Assembly (NCBI GenBank): GCA_963765935.1
Contig: CAVXXX010000001.1
Span: forward strand, 1,612,001 to 1,676,000
Direction: 5' to 3'
DNA length: 64,000 bases
Source: JAMXLG01 sp963765935
GTDB taxonomy: Bacteria > Vulcanimicrobiota > Vulcanimicrobiia > Vulcanimicrobiales > Vulcanimicrobiaceae
How positions within the stretch are numbered: position 1 is the first letter of the stretch; each line of letters starts with the position of its first letter. Shown here piece after piece: positions 15,743 through 25,009 of the stretch. Position numbers and translations under genes: made by a program. The notes below the pieces were generated by a model that was not told the DNA's origin, ran no database searches, and was given only the letters and a program-made list of their open reading frames with translations.

Positions 15743-16867
15743 GTGCAGCTAACACGCGTGCGTCTTAGCAACTTTCGGAACTATGCGGAGCTGGATCTTG
15801 ATCCGGCGCCGGGGTTGAATGTGTTTGTCGGGCAGAATGCGCAAGGCAAAAGTAATCTTCTTGAAGCCATCGCGATGCTCGGAACCGGAAAATCGTTTCG
15901 TACGAGCCGCGATGCTGATTTAGTGCGCGAAGGCTTAGACCTTGGAGTTGTCGGCGGCGATGCAAAGATTCGTGCCGGCGTGATTCATCTCGGCTGCACG
16001 ATTACGAAAACGGTGCGATCCACGCGCAAGCAATACACGATCAACGGCCGAGGTGTACGCTACGCGCGATTCCTTGGAAGCATCCGTGTCGTTACATTCG
16101 TCCCGGCCGATTTACAACTCGTCGGTGGTCCGCCGTCACTACGCCGGGCGTTGCTCAATATTGCGCTCGCGCAGGAAGACCGGCAATACTACCACGAGCT
16201 CGCGCGATACCAAAAAGCGCTGCAGCAGAAATCGGCAATGTTGCGCGGCAACGTGACGTTCGATCCGGAATTGCTCGTGATTTACGACAATGTGCTCGTA
16301 GAAGCCGGAACGTACGTAATGCTGACGCGCAATCACTTCATCACCGAACTCGCGCGGGAAGCGGAACGAACGCACGCCGAGTGGACGCGTGATGTGGAGA
16401 ACCTGCGCGTGAGCTATGCGCCGAATGTAGCGTTCGAAGCACCGACCGGCGATGCAGTCAGCGGTGCGCTCGAACGGCGCTTGAAAGCGGTCGCGGAGCA
16501 AGAGCGGGTGCGGAAGACGACGCTTGCGGGGCCACATCGCGATGACCTCGCCCTCGAGCTGGACGGCCGCTCTTTAGCGGCATATGGGTCTCAAGGACAG
16601 CAGCGGACAGCGGTGCTGGCACTCAAGGTTGCCGAATATAGTGTGATGCGCGATCGCGCCAATGAAGCGCCGCTGTTACTGCTTGACGATGTGCTCTCGG
16701 AACTGGACCATGAGCGTGCTGCCGCATTTCTAGCCGGCGTGGGCGCCCTTCGACAGGCTCAGGATGACACGGTTCAGGCGTTCGTTACCGCAACGCACTT
16801 GCCGCCGGGATTGCCGCAGGATGCGCGCGTCTACGCCATCGAGCGAGCCACGGTATCGCTGTGCTGA
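15743..16867 (+). CDS. recF: DNA replication and repair protein RecF
   Basis: RecF is an SMC-like ATPase that loads RecA at single-strand gaps together with RecO and RecR. The 374-residue protein has Walker A GQNAQGKSN at 30-38, signature SQGQQRTAVLALK at 283-295, and Walker B/D-loop LLLLDDVLSELD at 311-322. The start is a GTG that aligns with the family N-terminus (QLTRVRLSNFRNY). Residues about 335-343 (ALRQAQDDT) are encoded by an inverted copy of the genome repeat, inserted in frame just before the final strands. The stop overlaps the start of the dciA-like gene. Confidence 0.96.
   Translation: MQLTRVRLSNFRNYAELDLDPAPGLNVFVGQNAQGKSNLLEAIAMLGTGKSFRTSRDADLVREGLDLGVVGGDAKIRAGVIHLGCTITKTVRSTRKQYTINGRGVRYARFLGSIRVVTFVPADLQLVGGPPSLRRALLNIALAQEDRQYYHELARYQKALQQKSAMLRGNVTFDPELLVIYDNVLVEAGTYVMLTRNHFITELAREAERTHAEWTRDVENLRVSYAPNVAFEAPTGDAVSGALERRLKAVAEQERVRKTTLAGPHRDDLALELDGRSLAAYGSQGQQRTAVLALKVAEYSVMRDRANEAPLLLLDDVLSELDHERAAAFLAGVGALRQAQDDTVQAFVTATHLPPGLPQDARVYAIERATVSLC
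16746..16770. repeat. TGTCATCCTGAGC family repeat inside recF
   Basis: This is the inverted form CCCTTCGACAGGCTCAGGATGACAC, lying wholly within the coding sequence without disturbing the frame. Confidence 0.85.
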
Positions 16868-17706
16868 AGCTCGGGGATGCGCTCGGCGGGTGGAACCCGG
16901 CGGAAGGCCGTACAGGACAAGCGACCGATCCTTTGGTGTTGCTCGGCGCTGCTTGGGCGGAGATCGTCGGCGAGAACAACGCGCGAAAGTCCCACCCAAG
17001 CAAAATCGAAGGGGACACGCTCGTCATTAAAACCGCCGGCAGCGGTTGGAGCCATGCGCTTAGTTGCGAGTCGACGCAGATCGTGGCCGCGATCCGCGCG
17101 CGTGTGCCAAAAGCGAACATCGAGAAATTACGCTTTCGCATTGGAACGATTGCTGCTTCCGGCAGCCCTTCGGCCGGAAAGCGTGTTATGGGGAAGGCAG
17201 CGTCGCACGATACGCGTACGCCGGTCGCCGACGCCGATGAGGCGCTCGCGCGGCTGCGGACCGACGTGGAGGCCGCCGAGCGGGCGAAACGGGCCCGTGG
17301 GTGGAAAGAATGCGCGGGCTGCACCGCCTTGATCGAGCCTGAATCCGGCCCGTTCTGCGTTACCTGCAAGATTGCGCGTAATGACGATCGGGAACGTCTC
17401 GTGTCGCGGCTTCTCTTTGAAGCGCCGTGGCTCGGGTATGCCGGAACGTCCAGCCTGGTCGAGGGCCTCACTCGCGATGAGTACGAGCGCATCCGCTGGC
17501 GCCTCTTGACGCGCTGGTGGGAACGGCTCTCGCGCGCGCGTCGGAGCGGCAAGCTTTCACGCGATGGATCGGAACGGTTGATCGCGAGTTCGTACGTGCT
17601 TTTAAAAACCGAACTCGCTCCGGAACGAATCGGTCCGGCGACGGTGCGCAACGTGCTCGGCGATGAGCTGCACGAATTACTTTACGGAACGGAACAGCAA
17701 GAGTAG
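16861..17706 (+). CDS. dciA: DciA-like (DUF721) replicative helicase loader with a four-Cys zinc motif
   Basis: DUF721/DciA proteins help load the replicative helicase DnaB in bacteria that lack DnaC or DnaI. The 281-residue protein has an N-terminal DUF721-type domain (about 1-98, with AWAEIVGENNARKS and WSHALSCES). A linker follows, then CAGC and CVTC at residues 151-154 and 166-169 that form a zinc-ribbon-like element, then a basic helical C-terminus. The GTG start at 16861 overlaps the recF end by 7 bp. The recF-dciA-gyrB position is common in Actinobacteria and other phyla. The zinc motif and long C-terminus are unusual for DciA. Confidence 0.78.
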   Translation: MLKLGDALGGWNPAEGRTGQATDPLVLLGAAWAEIVGENNARKSHPSKIEGDTLVIKTAGSGWSHALSCESTQIVAAIRARVPKANIEKLRFRIGTIAASGSPSAGKRVMGKAASHDTRTPVADADEALARLRTDVEAAERAKRARGWKECAGCTALIEPESGPFCVTCKIARNDDRERLVSRLLFEAPWLGYAGTSSLVEGLTRDEYERIRWRLLTRWWERLSRARRSGKLSRDGSERLIASSYVLLKTELAPERIGPATVRNVLGDELHELLYGTEQQE

Positions 17707-17708
17707 TA

Positions 17709-19607
17709 ATGTCAAACAATTATACCGGCGAACAAATCGAGGTTCTCAAGGGTCTCGAGGCGGTTCGCAAACGCCCCGGCATGTATATCGGGAATACGGC
17801 GGAGCGCGGGTTGCACCAACTCGTGTACGAAGCGGTCGACAACGGCGTCGACGAAGCGCTTGCGGGTTACGCGCGCACCTTGAAGGTAACGCTGTATAAA
17901 GACAGCTCGTGTTCCGTGGAAGACGATGGCCGCGGCATTCCCGTCGATATTCACGCCGAAGAGAAGCTGCCGGCGGTAGAAGTCGTCATGACGATTTTGC
18001 ATGCGGGCGGCAAGTTCGGCAAAGGCGGATACAAAGTGTCGGGCGGTTTGCACGGCGTCGGTATCTCCGTCGTCAACGCGCTCTCCGAATGGATGATCAC
18101 GCGCGTCAAGCGTGACGGCAACGTCTACGAGATGAAGTTCGAGCGCGGCGCCACCGTGCAGAAACTGAAGAAGCTCGGCAAAACCGACGAAACGGGCACG
18201 TTCCAATGGTGGAAGCCCGATCCCGAAGTATTTGAAACGCTCGAGCTGCACTGGGACATTCTGCAGAAGCGTCTGCGTGAACTGGCGTTCTTGAATCGCG
18301 GGCTTTCGATCACGCTGCGCGACGAACGTCCCGAGCAAGTACGTGAGCGCACGTATAAATTCGATGGCGGCATTATGTCGTTCGTCGAGTATTTGAATGA
18401 GAAGAAAGATCCGCTCCATCCGATCATCACGACGCACTCCGAACGCGACAACGTCGACGTGGAAGTCGCAATGCAGTACACGGATACGTACAGCGAGCAG
18501 ATTTTCAGCTACGCGAACAACATCAACACGATCGAAGGCGGGATGCATCTGCAAGGCTTCCGTCAAGCGGTCACGCAAGCCGTCAACAGCTATGCCAAGA
18601 AGAAGGGCATGCTCAAAGAATCCGACGGTTCGCTCTCGACCGACGACATCATGGAAGGCCTCACCGCCGTCGTTTCGGTGAAGTTGCAAGACCCGCAATT
18701 CGAAGGCCAAACAAAGACGAAGCTCGGCAACGCCAGAGTGCGCAGCATCGTCTACGGTCTCGTGAACGAGCGTCTCGATTTCTTCTTCGAAGAGAATCCG
18801 AAGCAAGCGCGCGTCATTATCGATAAGTGCATGCAGGCGCAGCGTGCCCGCGAAGCGGCGAAAAAAGCGCGCGATCTTTCGCGCCGCAAGAACGCGCTCG
18901 AGGGTTCGGGCCTTCCCGGCAAACTCGTCGACTGCAAGAACACCAATCCCGCGGAGAGCGAAATCTTCTTGGTCGAAGGTGATTCGGCCGGCGGCACTGC
19001 GAAGGGCGGCCGCGATCCGAACTCGCAAGCGATTCTTCCGCTGCGCGGCAAGATTCTCAACGTCGAAAAGGCGCGTTTGGACAAAGTGCTTTCGAACGAA
19101 GAAATTCGTACGATGATCACCGCGTTCGGCACGGGCTTCGGCGATGAATTCGACGTGAACAAGCTGCGATATCACAAGATCATCATCATGACCGATGCCG
19201 ACGTCGACGGATCGCACATCCGCACGTTGCTGCTGACGTTCTTCTATCGCCAGATGAAGCCGCTCGTCGAGGAAGGCCATGTGTTCATCGCGCAGCCTCC
19301 GCTCTACGGCGTGAAGAAGGGCAAGAAGCAGTGGTGGGCGTTCAGCGAAACCGATCTCAAGGCGATCGTCGGCGACGCCGAGCTCAAAGACTTTCAAATC
19401 CAGCAGTACAAGGGCTTGGGTGAAATGGATGCGGAGCAGCTCGCCGAGACGACGATGGAAGTCGGCCACCGGCGACTGAAGAAAATCACGATCGAAGACG
19501 CGGTCGAAGCCGAACAGATCTTCACCGATCTGATGGGCGACAAAGTCGAACCCCGCAAGCAATACATCTTCGACTACGCCAAATCCGTAAAGAACCTGGA
19601 CCTGTAA
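17709..19607 (+). CDS. gyrB: DNA gyrase subunit B
   Basis: GyrB supplies the ATPase and TOPRIM domains of DNA gyrase, which introduces negative supercoils. The 632-residue protein has the GHKL ATP site with EAVDNGVDEA near 41-50, DGRGIPVD near 76-83 and GGLHGVG near 113-119. It has TOPRIM elements EGDSAGG near 423-429 and DADVDGSHI near 496-504, and a C-terminal tail ending near the conserved IFDYAK. It follows dciA after 2 bp. The length is typical of the short bacterial form without the proteobacterial insert. Confidence 0.97.
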   Translation: MSNNYTGEQIEVLKGLEAVRKRPGMYIGNTAERGLHQLVYEAVDNGVDEALAGYARTLKVTLYKDSSCSVEDDGRGIPVDIHAEEKLPAVEVVMTILHAGGKFGKGGYKVSGGLHGVGISVVNALSEWMITRVKRDGNVYEMKFERGATVQKLKKLGKTDETGTFQWWKPDPEVFETLELHWDILQKRLRELAFLNRGLSITLRDERPEQVRERTYKFDGGIMSFVEYLNEKKDPLHPIITTHSERDNVDVEVAMQYTDTYSEQIFSYANNINTIEGGMHLQGFRQAVTQAVNSYAKKKGMLKESDGSLSTDDIMEGLTAVVSVKLQDPQFEGQTKTKLGNARVRSIVYGLVNERLDFFFEENPKQARVIIDKCMQAQRAREAAKKARDLSRRKNALEGSGLPGKLVDCKNTNPAESEIFLVEGDSAGGTAKGGRDPNSQAILPLRGKILNVEKARLDKVLSNEEIRTMITAFGTGFGDEFDVNKLRYHKIIIMTDADVDGSHIRTLLLTFFYRQMKPLVEEGHVFIAQPPLYGVKKGKKQWWAFSETDLKAIVGDAELKDFQIQQYKGLGEMDAEQLAETTMEVGHRRLKKITIEDAVEAEQIFTDLMGDKVEPRKQYIFDYAKSVKNLDL

Positions 19608-19649
19608 CCCGGCGGGGGATAGAATGACACGCCGAAGCGTTCCGGGTAT

Positions 19650-22600
19650 ATGGTCGTGGTGCGCAAGCGAGCGGCTCTCGTCGTCTTGGCCGTACTTGTC
19701 GTCCTTGTGGGCGTCGTGGTCGCGCAGCGGCAGCAGGTCGCAGCGGCCTTGCTTCCGCGTGTCATGTCGCTTGCAACGGGCTATGATGTGTCGATCGGCG
19801 ACCAGCACATCGGCAAGTCGCACGCGACGTTTCTCCACGTGCACGTCAGCCGCAAGGGTGAACCGGTCCTAGACGCCGCGCAGGTCGAAGTGGCGTACTC
19901 GCTGCGCGACCTGCTGCCGGGAAGCGCGCATCGCTTCGGTGTCAGCGCGATCTACATCGATCATCCGACGTTGACGCTCGTCCGTCACAAGGACGGCGGC
20001 TACAACATCGCGTTTCCTCAGGCGCAGAATCCGACCGTTACCGCACCGCAAGCACCGAATCACGTTCCGATTGCACTCACGATTCGCATTCGCGACGGAT
20101 CCGGCGTGGTGCGCGCGCCGTACACGATCGATCCGGACTCCCGCACGCTCGAAGTAACCGGCATCAATCTCGATGCGGACATCAATAGCGCGGCGCGCAC
20201 GCACTACGTGCTGCGTGGAGCGTTCGTCGAGCAAGCGTTGGAGCCGTTTCAGTTGATCGGAACGGTCGACATGAATCGGGGATACGCGATCCATCATGCG
20301 TATGCAAAAGAGATTCCGATGCGTGCGATCGGAAACTATTTCATCAATTCGGATGCGGCGCGTCTGCTCGCCGGTTCCGCGCAAGATTTAGAGTTCAAGG
20401 CCTACGCGCTCGACGTTCAACCGGATCAACCGATCGACTATCATATCTCCGGCGCGATCGACGTTTCCGATATCCAAATGCAGGTTATCGGCCTGGCCAA
20501 GCCGTTGCGGCACATCTCGGGCCGCTTGAATATGGTCGATGACACGTTTTTCTTCAACCGGCTGGGCGCCGAAATTTCCGATACGCCGGTTGCGGTGAGC
20601 GGCGGCATCTACAACTTTGCGGCGCCGAACTATCGTCTCGGCATCGACGCGCGCGGCAACTTGCAGACGTTGCGCCATCTCTTTGTCTTCACCCAGAACC
20701 AGCCCATCGAGGGCAATGCCCGCCTGCAAATCGAGGTTCAAGGAGACCTCGGTTCACCGGTCGTGCTTGCCCGCATGGACGCGGCCCGCGCTGTCTATAA
20801 CACGTTGCCGGTGCGCGACTTGCACGTGAAGATCGCTTATCAAAACGAGAGCGTGATGCTTGCGCCGTTGCAGGCGACGGTCCACGGCGCCAAAGTCGCG
20901 ATTGTGGGCATGATCGGCGTCGGCAACATCGTGCACACGCAAGCGGTGCTGCATTTTTCCGGTCCCGCAAAAGCGTTACCGTATTTCGGTGCGTTGCTCG
21001 GTAGCGAGGGGATCGTCGGCGACGTGCTGCTCGACGGCCTCGATACAAACTTTCTCGGATACGGTGCGATGCAATCGGAGCGCGGCATCAATCGCATGGC
21101 GGCCGTGCTGCACGTCGGCCGTTCCGGCACCGTTGACGTGCAACCATTCTGGATCGATACCGATCGCGGACGATTTGCGGCCGCGTATCATTTGGACCGC
21201 CGGTCGAACACGAGCGCCTTTTGGATGGACGCTCGACGGCTGAACGTAAATTCAGCGCTCGAGCCGGGCGCGTTCGGAACGTTACTACCGGTCTTACCCG
21301 CATTCAACGGAACGGTTGACTCATTCTCATTCGAAGGCGGTGGACCGAGCGGCATGCACGCACTCATCGCCGGCGCGATGCACGGGCATGGATTGCGTAT
21401 TGCCGGCGTCGGTCTGGACCGCGTTTCCGCACAGTTCAGCGGCGTGTTGGCCGACGCCGCAATTGAACCGCTGCATGCGCAGGGCTCATGGGGAACGATC
21501 GACGGAGACGGTGCGCTGTCGCTCGGTGCGATTGCGGTCCGCGGCATGTATCATGGTACGCTGCAAGGATTGCGGCCGTTCATGCAAGATCCGCACGCAA
21601 GCGGCAACGTCGATGGTCCCGCGGCAATCGCAATCGCGGGCGGCCGCATCACCGTTCAAGCCGACGATCTCCGGTTGCGCAACGCGCAATATCACGGTCT
21701 TCCGCTGCAAGCGGTTCGCGGAACGCTCGCGGTCGACAACAACGGCGCGTTAACTGTCCTTTCGACGCACGCCACGGTCGCGGGCGGAGACATCGTTGCC
21801 GCGGGCCGCTTCGATCGCGGCCTTTCGCTTATCGCCAGTGGCGCGAAAGGCACAGATCTGCGCGCGCTCGGACTTCCGCTCGATGCGGGCGTCGTAAGCG
21901 CAAGCGGCAACCTCAAGCAAGGGTCGAAGATTCCAACGTTTACCGGCGGCGTGAGCATTGCAAACGGTCGCGTGCAGCAATTCGCCATCTCGGGAAGCGG
22001 GCTCGTCAATTTGCACGACGACACCGTCCATCTCGATCACGTCGTGGGCGGCCTTGACGGCACATACACGATCGCGTCCGGCGACCTCATGCAATTAAGT
22101 TCCGGATCGCCGGCGTATGCGATGCACGCCGACGTTCCCGCAGGTGACATTACGCGAGCGCTGCACACGCTCGCCTTTCCCACGTTTTATAGCGACGGTA
22201 CGTACAGTGCGGCGCTCGACGTGCATGGACGCGGATTGAATCCAAGCGTGAAGGGCCCGATTACCGTCGGCGCCGGTTCAGTGAACGGGCTGCCTTATAC
22301 CGATGCGCGCGCATCGATCGACGCGAGCCCGAAGGGTGGAGTCGTCGCACGGCGCGGGTCGGTACAAGTGGGATCAACGCACGTGAGCTTTGCGGCGGGT
22401 GAACGTCCGCAGATAAGCGGCGTACACGTGCGCGCGACAAACGCCCATTTGGAAGATTTCAACAATTTCTTCGATACGGGGGATACGCTCGCCGGAGCGG
22501 GCAGCGTGCGTTTCGATCTGGTTTCGCAATCGCACCGTATTTCGAGTAACGGCAACATCGATGTCGCGGGACTGCGTTATCGCACGTTTGCAATCGGCAA

Positions 22601-24860
22601 TACGCGCGCGATCTGGTCGAGCGCGCGCAACCTCATGAAGGGAAGTATCGTCGTCGGCGGCGAGCAAGGGTTGCTGCGTGCCAAGGGCTCCATCGGATTT
22701 GCGCCGTCCCCGTCGTTATTCGACGTGCTGCGCGATTCGCGGTACTCGCTCTCGATCGATCTCGACGACGTCGATACGGGGAAGTGGCTCGCCGCATTCG
22801 GATTTCCGCAAGTGCCGATGAGCGGACGGGTTGATGCCGATGCGACGATCGAAGGCCGCTACCCGCGCTTGCACGTGAACGGAACGTCGTCGCTTCACGG
22901 TGGCTCCGTCGGACCGTTGCCGATCGACGCGGCGGACCTTGCGTTTTCATCCGTAGGCGATCGCCTGAGAATCGATTCGGCGAGCATGGTGTCGACGGGA
23001 TTGACGGCAACGGCAACCGGAACGTTTGGTCTTGGCGCAAAAGACCCGATTGATGTCGACGTATACTTGAACTCAAACGACATGGCCCGGTTGATCCAAC
23101 AAGTGTGGCGCAAAAACGTTGCGCTTGAAGGCGAGTACGAATCGACGGTGAGCATGCGCGGAACGCCGCGCAAGCCGGAACTCTCAGCCGCATTCGATGC
23201 GACCAATGCCGTCGCATACGGTGTGAAAATTCCGTCGATCTTCGGTTCGCTGCGCTGGAATATGGGCACGCGTTCGCTGCAGCTCAGCAACGCCGGCGCG
23301 CAGTTCGAACATGGCGAGATTTCGCTTGCCGGATCGCTGCCGTTGCGCTTGAAACCATTCGGCGCAGGGCCGCCGAACGCGCAGATCGATCTCGACCTCT
23401 CCGTAACGGCGCTCGATCCCGCAACGTTTGAAACATTGTTGGGCAATAATACGCGTCTCGGTGGTACGATTGATGGTGCGCTCGCGATTGACGGAACCGT
23501 GGGCACGCCGCGCATCTACGGCCGCTTCGCGCTCGCAAAGGGAAGCTATGTCAGCGATCTGGAGCGCACGCCGATTACAAACGCAACCGCTACGTTGACG
23601 TTCGATCACACCCAGGCAACGGTGCAGCGCGTATCGGCGAATTTGGGACAAGGAACGTTTGCCGCGTCGGGCCATCTCGCGTTTGCACGCGGCTCGCAAA
23701 CGGCGAGCTATCATGTCGACGCGACGGCGCACAACGCGCAACTCAACGTTCCGGCGCTTGGAAGTGGAGCGTTCGACGGACGCATCACGTTCAAGCGCGA
23801 TCCCAATCAGCTGCCCCTCATCGCCGGCGAGATGACGCTGCATGATTCGACCACGCCGTTCTCGGCGTTCCTCGCCGCAACGCAAGGCAGCGGCACGGGG
23901 GGCGGACCGTCGTTTCCGTTCGACGTGGCCTTCGACATGAAACTTGCGGCCGGGAAGAACGTGCGCGTGCGCGGCTCCGGCTACGGGGCCGGCCTCGATA
24001 TCGGCGCATCGGGCGCGGTGAATCTCGGCGGAACGCTGAAGGCGCCGACGCTTGACGGCCAATTCCTCGGCACCGCGGGAACGCTGACGTACTTCGATCG
24101 CGTTTTCCGATTGACCGATGCGGTCGTCAGCTTCACGCCCTCGCAAGGAATCATTCCGACATTGCACGCGCAAGGTGTAACGCACGTCACGAACCCCGAT
24201 CCGCGCCAGGTGGCTTACTCGACGGATGTCACGATCAACGTCGACGGACCGATCAATGGGCTAAAGATCGCCTTTAACACCAACCCGCCGGGCTATACGA
24301 ACGAACAAATCCTTGCAATGATCGCACCTTTCAGCGGGCTCATCAGCGGCACGCAGTATGCTCCGGGCGCGAATAATCCGACGATCAACGGCGTCACGCC
24401 TCAAGGGGCGCTCAACCCCGTGCCCGGGGCGCAGCCGATCGGACAACCCTCGTCGGGAATCACCGTCGGGCAGGAAGCCTTTAATATTCTCAACGCACAG
24501 TTCACCGCCGGTGTCCTTGCGCCGGTGGAGAACGCGCTCTCGCAAGGGCTTGGTTTCCAGAACTTCAACTTAAACGTGAATTATTATGGAAACGTCGGGT
24601 TCTCGGCAACGCGCTTGCTCGGGAAAACCGTGAACTTCATCTATTCACAGACGTTTGGAACGCCCTCCACGTATTCGGCGGGCTTACAGCTGGCAAGCGC
24701 GAATGCGACGAGCGCGCAGCTGTCGTTTTACTGGTCGACCGGGCCGCAGGTGCTCTTCCAAACGCCGTCGGGTGTGTCGACTACGTCGCACCTCGCCGTC
24801 GGGCAGCCACTCCAAGGGCAGAGCGGCTTTGCCTTTAACTTGCAGCGGCTCTATTGGTAG
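19650..24860 (+). CDS. tamB: TamB-like translocation and assembly module protein (DUF490)
   Basis: This is a 1736-residue envelope-spanning protein. An N-terminal signal anchor (about residues 5-25) is followed by long stretches of short beta-strands typical of AsmA/TamB beta-taco proteins. The C-terminal part (about 1400-1736) matches the DUF490 region, including NPPGYTNEQILAMIAPFSG and a final GLGFQNF/NYYGNVGFSATR segment. TamB-family proteins bridge the inner and outer membranes; proposed roles are outer-membrane protein assembly and phospholipid transport. It opens a cluster containing bamA, skp-like and lpx genes. It is a paralogue of the gene at 46.8 kb: both share YxxRDLLPG...LxRHKDG near residues 80-120. 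Confidence 0.9.
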   Translation: MVVVRKRAALVVLAVLVVLVGVVVAQRQQVAAALLPRVMSLATGYDVSIGDQHIGKSHATFLHVHVSRKGEPVLDAAQVEVAYSLRDLLPGSAHRFGVSAIYIDHPTLTLVRHKDGGYNIAFPQAQNPTVTAPQAPNHVPIALTIRIRDGSGVVRAPYTIDPDSRTLEVTGINLDADINSAARTHYVLRGAFVEQALEPFQLIGTVDMNRGYAIHHAYAKEIPMRAIGNYFINSDAARLLAGSAQDLEFKAYALDVQPDQPIDYHISGAIDVSDIQMQVIGLAKPLRHISGRLNMVDDTFFFNRLGAEISDTPVAVSGGIYNFAAPNYRLGIDARGNLQTLRHLFVFTQNQPIEGNARLQIEVQGDLGSPVVLARMDAARAVYNTLPVRDLHVKIAYQNESVMLAPLQATVHGAKVAIVGMIGVGNIVHTQAVLHFSGPAKALPYFGALLGSEGIVGDVLLDGLDTNFLGYGAMQSERGINRMAAVLHVGRSGTVDVQPFWIDTDRGRFAAAYHLDRRSNTSAFWMDARRLNVNSALEPGAFGTLLPVLPAFNGTVDSFSFEGGGPSGMHALIAGAMHGHGLRIAGVGLDRVSAQFSGVLADAAIEPLHAQGSWGTIDGDGALSLGAIAVRGMYHGTLQGLRPFMQDPHASGNVDGPAAIAIAGGRITVQADDLRLRNAQYHGLPLQAVRGTLAVDNNGALTVLSTHATVAGGDIVAAGRFDRGLSLIASGAKGTDLRALGLPLDAGVVSASGNLKQGSKIPTFTGGVSIANGRVQQFAISGSGLVNLHDDTVHLDHVVGGLDGTYTIASGDLMQLSSGSPAYAMHADVPAGDITRALHTLAFPTFYSDGTYSAALDVHGRGLNPSVKGPITVGAGSVNGLPYTDARASIDASPKGGVVARRGSVQVGSTHVSFAAGERPQISGVHVRATNAHLEDFNNFFDTGDTLAGAGSVRFDLVSQSHRISSNGNIDVAGLRYRTFAIGNTRAIWSSARNLMKGSIVVGGEQGLLRAKGSIGFAPSPSLFDVLRDSRYSLSIDLDDVDTGKWLAAFGFPQVPMSGRVDADATIEGRYPRLHVNGTSSLHGGSVGPLPIDAADLAFSSVGDRLRIDSASMVSTGLTATATGTFGLGAKDPIDVDVYLNSNDMARLIQQVWRKNVALEGEYESTVSMRGTPRKPELSAAFDATNAVAYGVKIPSIFGSLRWNMGTRSLQLSNAGAQFEHGEISLAGSLPLRLKPFGAGPPNAQIDLDLSVTALDPATFETLLGNNTRLGGTIDGALAIDGTVGTPRIYGRFALAKGSYVSDLERTPITNATATLTFDHTQATVQRVSANLGQGTFAASGHLAFARGSQTASYHVDATAHNAQLNVPALGSGAFDGRITFKRDPNQLPLIAGEMTLHDSTTPFSAFLAATQGSGTGGGPSFPFDVAFDMKLAAGKNVRVRGSGYGAGLDIGASGAVNLGGTLKAPTLDGQFLGTAGTLTYFDRVFRLTDAVVSFTPSQGIIPTLHAQGVTHVTNPDPRQVAYSTDVTINVDGPINGLKIAFNTNPPGYTNEQILAMIAPFSGLISGTQYAPGANNPTINGVTPQGALNPVPGAQPIGQPSSGITVGQEAFNILNAQFTAGVLAPVENALSQGLGFQNFNLNVNYYGNVGFSATRLLGKTVNFIYSQTFGTPSTYSAGLQLASANATSAQLSFYWSTGPQVLFQTPSGVSTTSHLAVGQPLQGQSGFAFNLQRLYW

Positions 24861-24874
24861 AATCCACAGCTTCA

Positions 24875-25009
24875 ATGGAAGGCAAGGACCACCGCCAGCT
24901 AGCGCGAACGAGGGGCCGGAACTCCGAAAGCCGCCGCGTGCTTCGCGCGCGTCGCATCGCTGACGCCCTCAGCGTTCTTGCCCACGTAGAGGACAACTTT
25001 TTCGCATGA
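24875..25009 (+). CDS. Possible 44-residue small ORF overlapping the bamA start
   Basis: An ATG at 24875 opens 44 codons with many Arg residues (MEGKDHRQLARTRGRNSESR at the start). It ends in ADALSVLAHVEDNFFA with a TGA that overlaps the bamA ATG as ATGA, the coupling used throughout this operon. It otherwise fills the 145-bp tamB-bamA gap exactly. No homology is recognised and no strong ribosome-binding site is visible, so it may be a leader peptide or chance. Confidence 0.3.
   Translation: MEGKDHRQLARTRGRNSESRRVLRARRIADALSVLAHVEDNFFA

Noticed and set aside
17712..19844. A 710-codon open frame on the minus strand opposite gyrB
   Set aside because: It mirrors the codon bias of gyrB, has an Arg/Asp/His-rich composition and no recognisable domain. 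gyrB on the other strand is certain.
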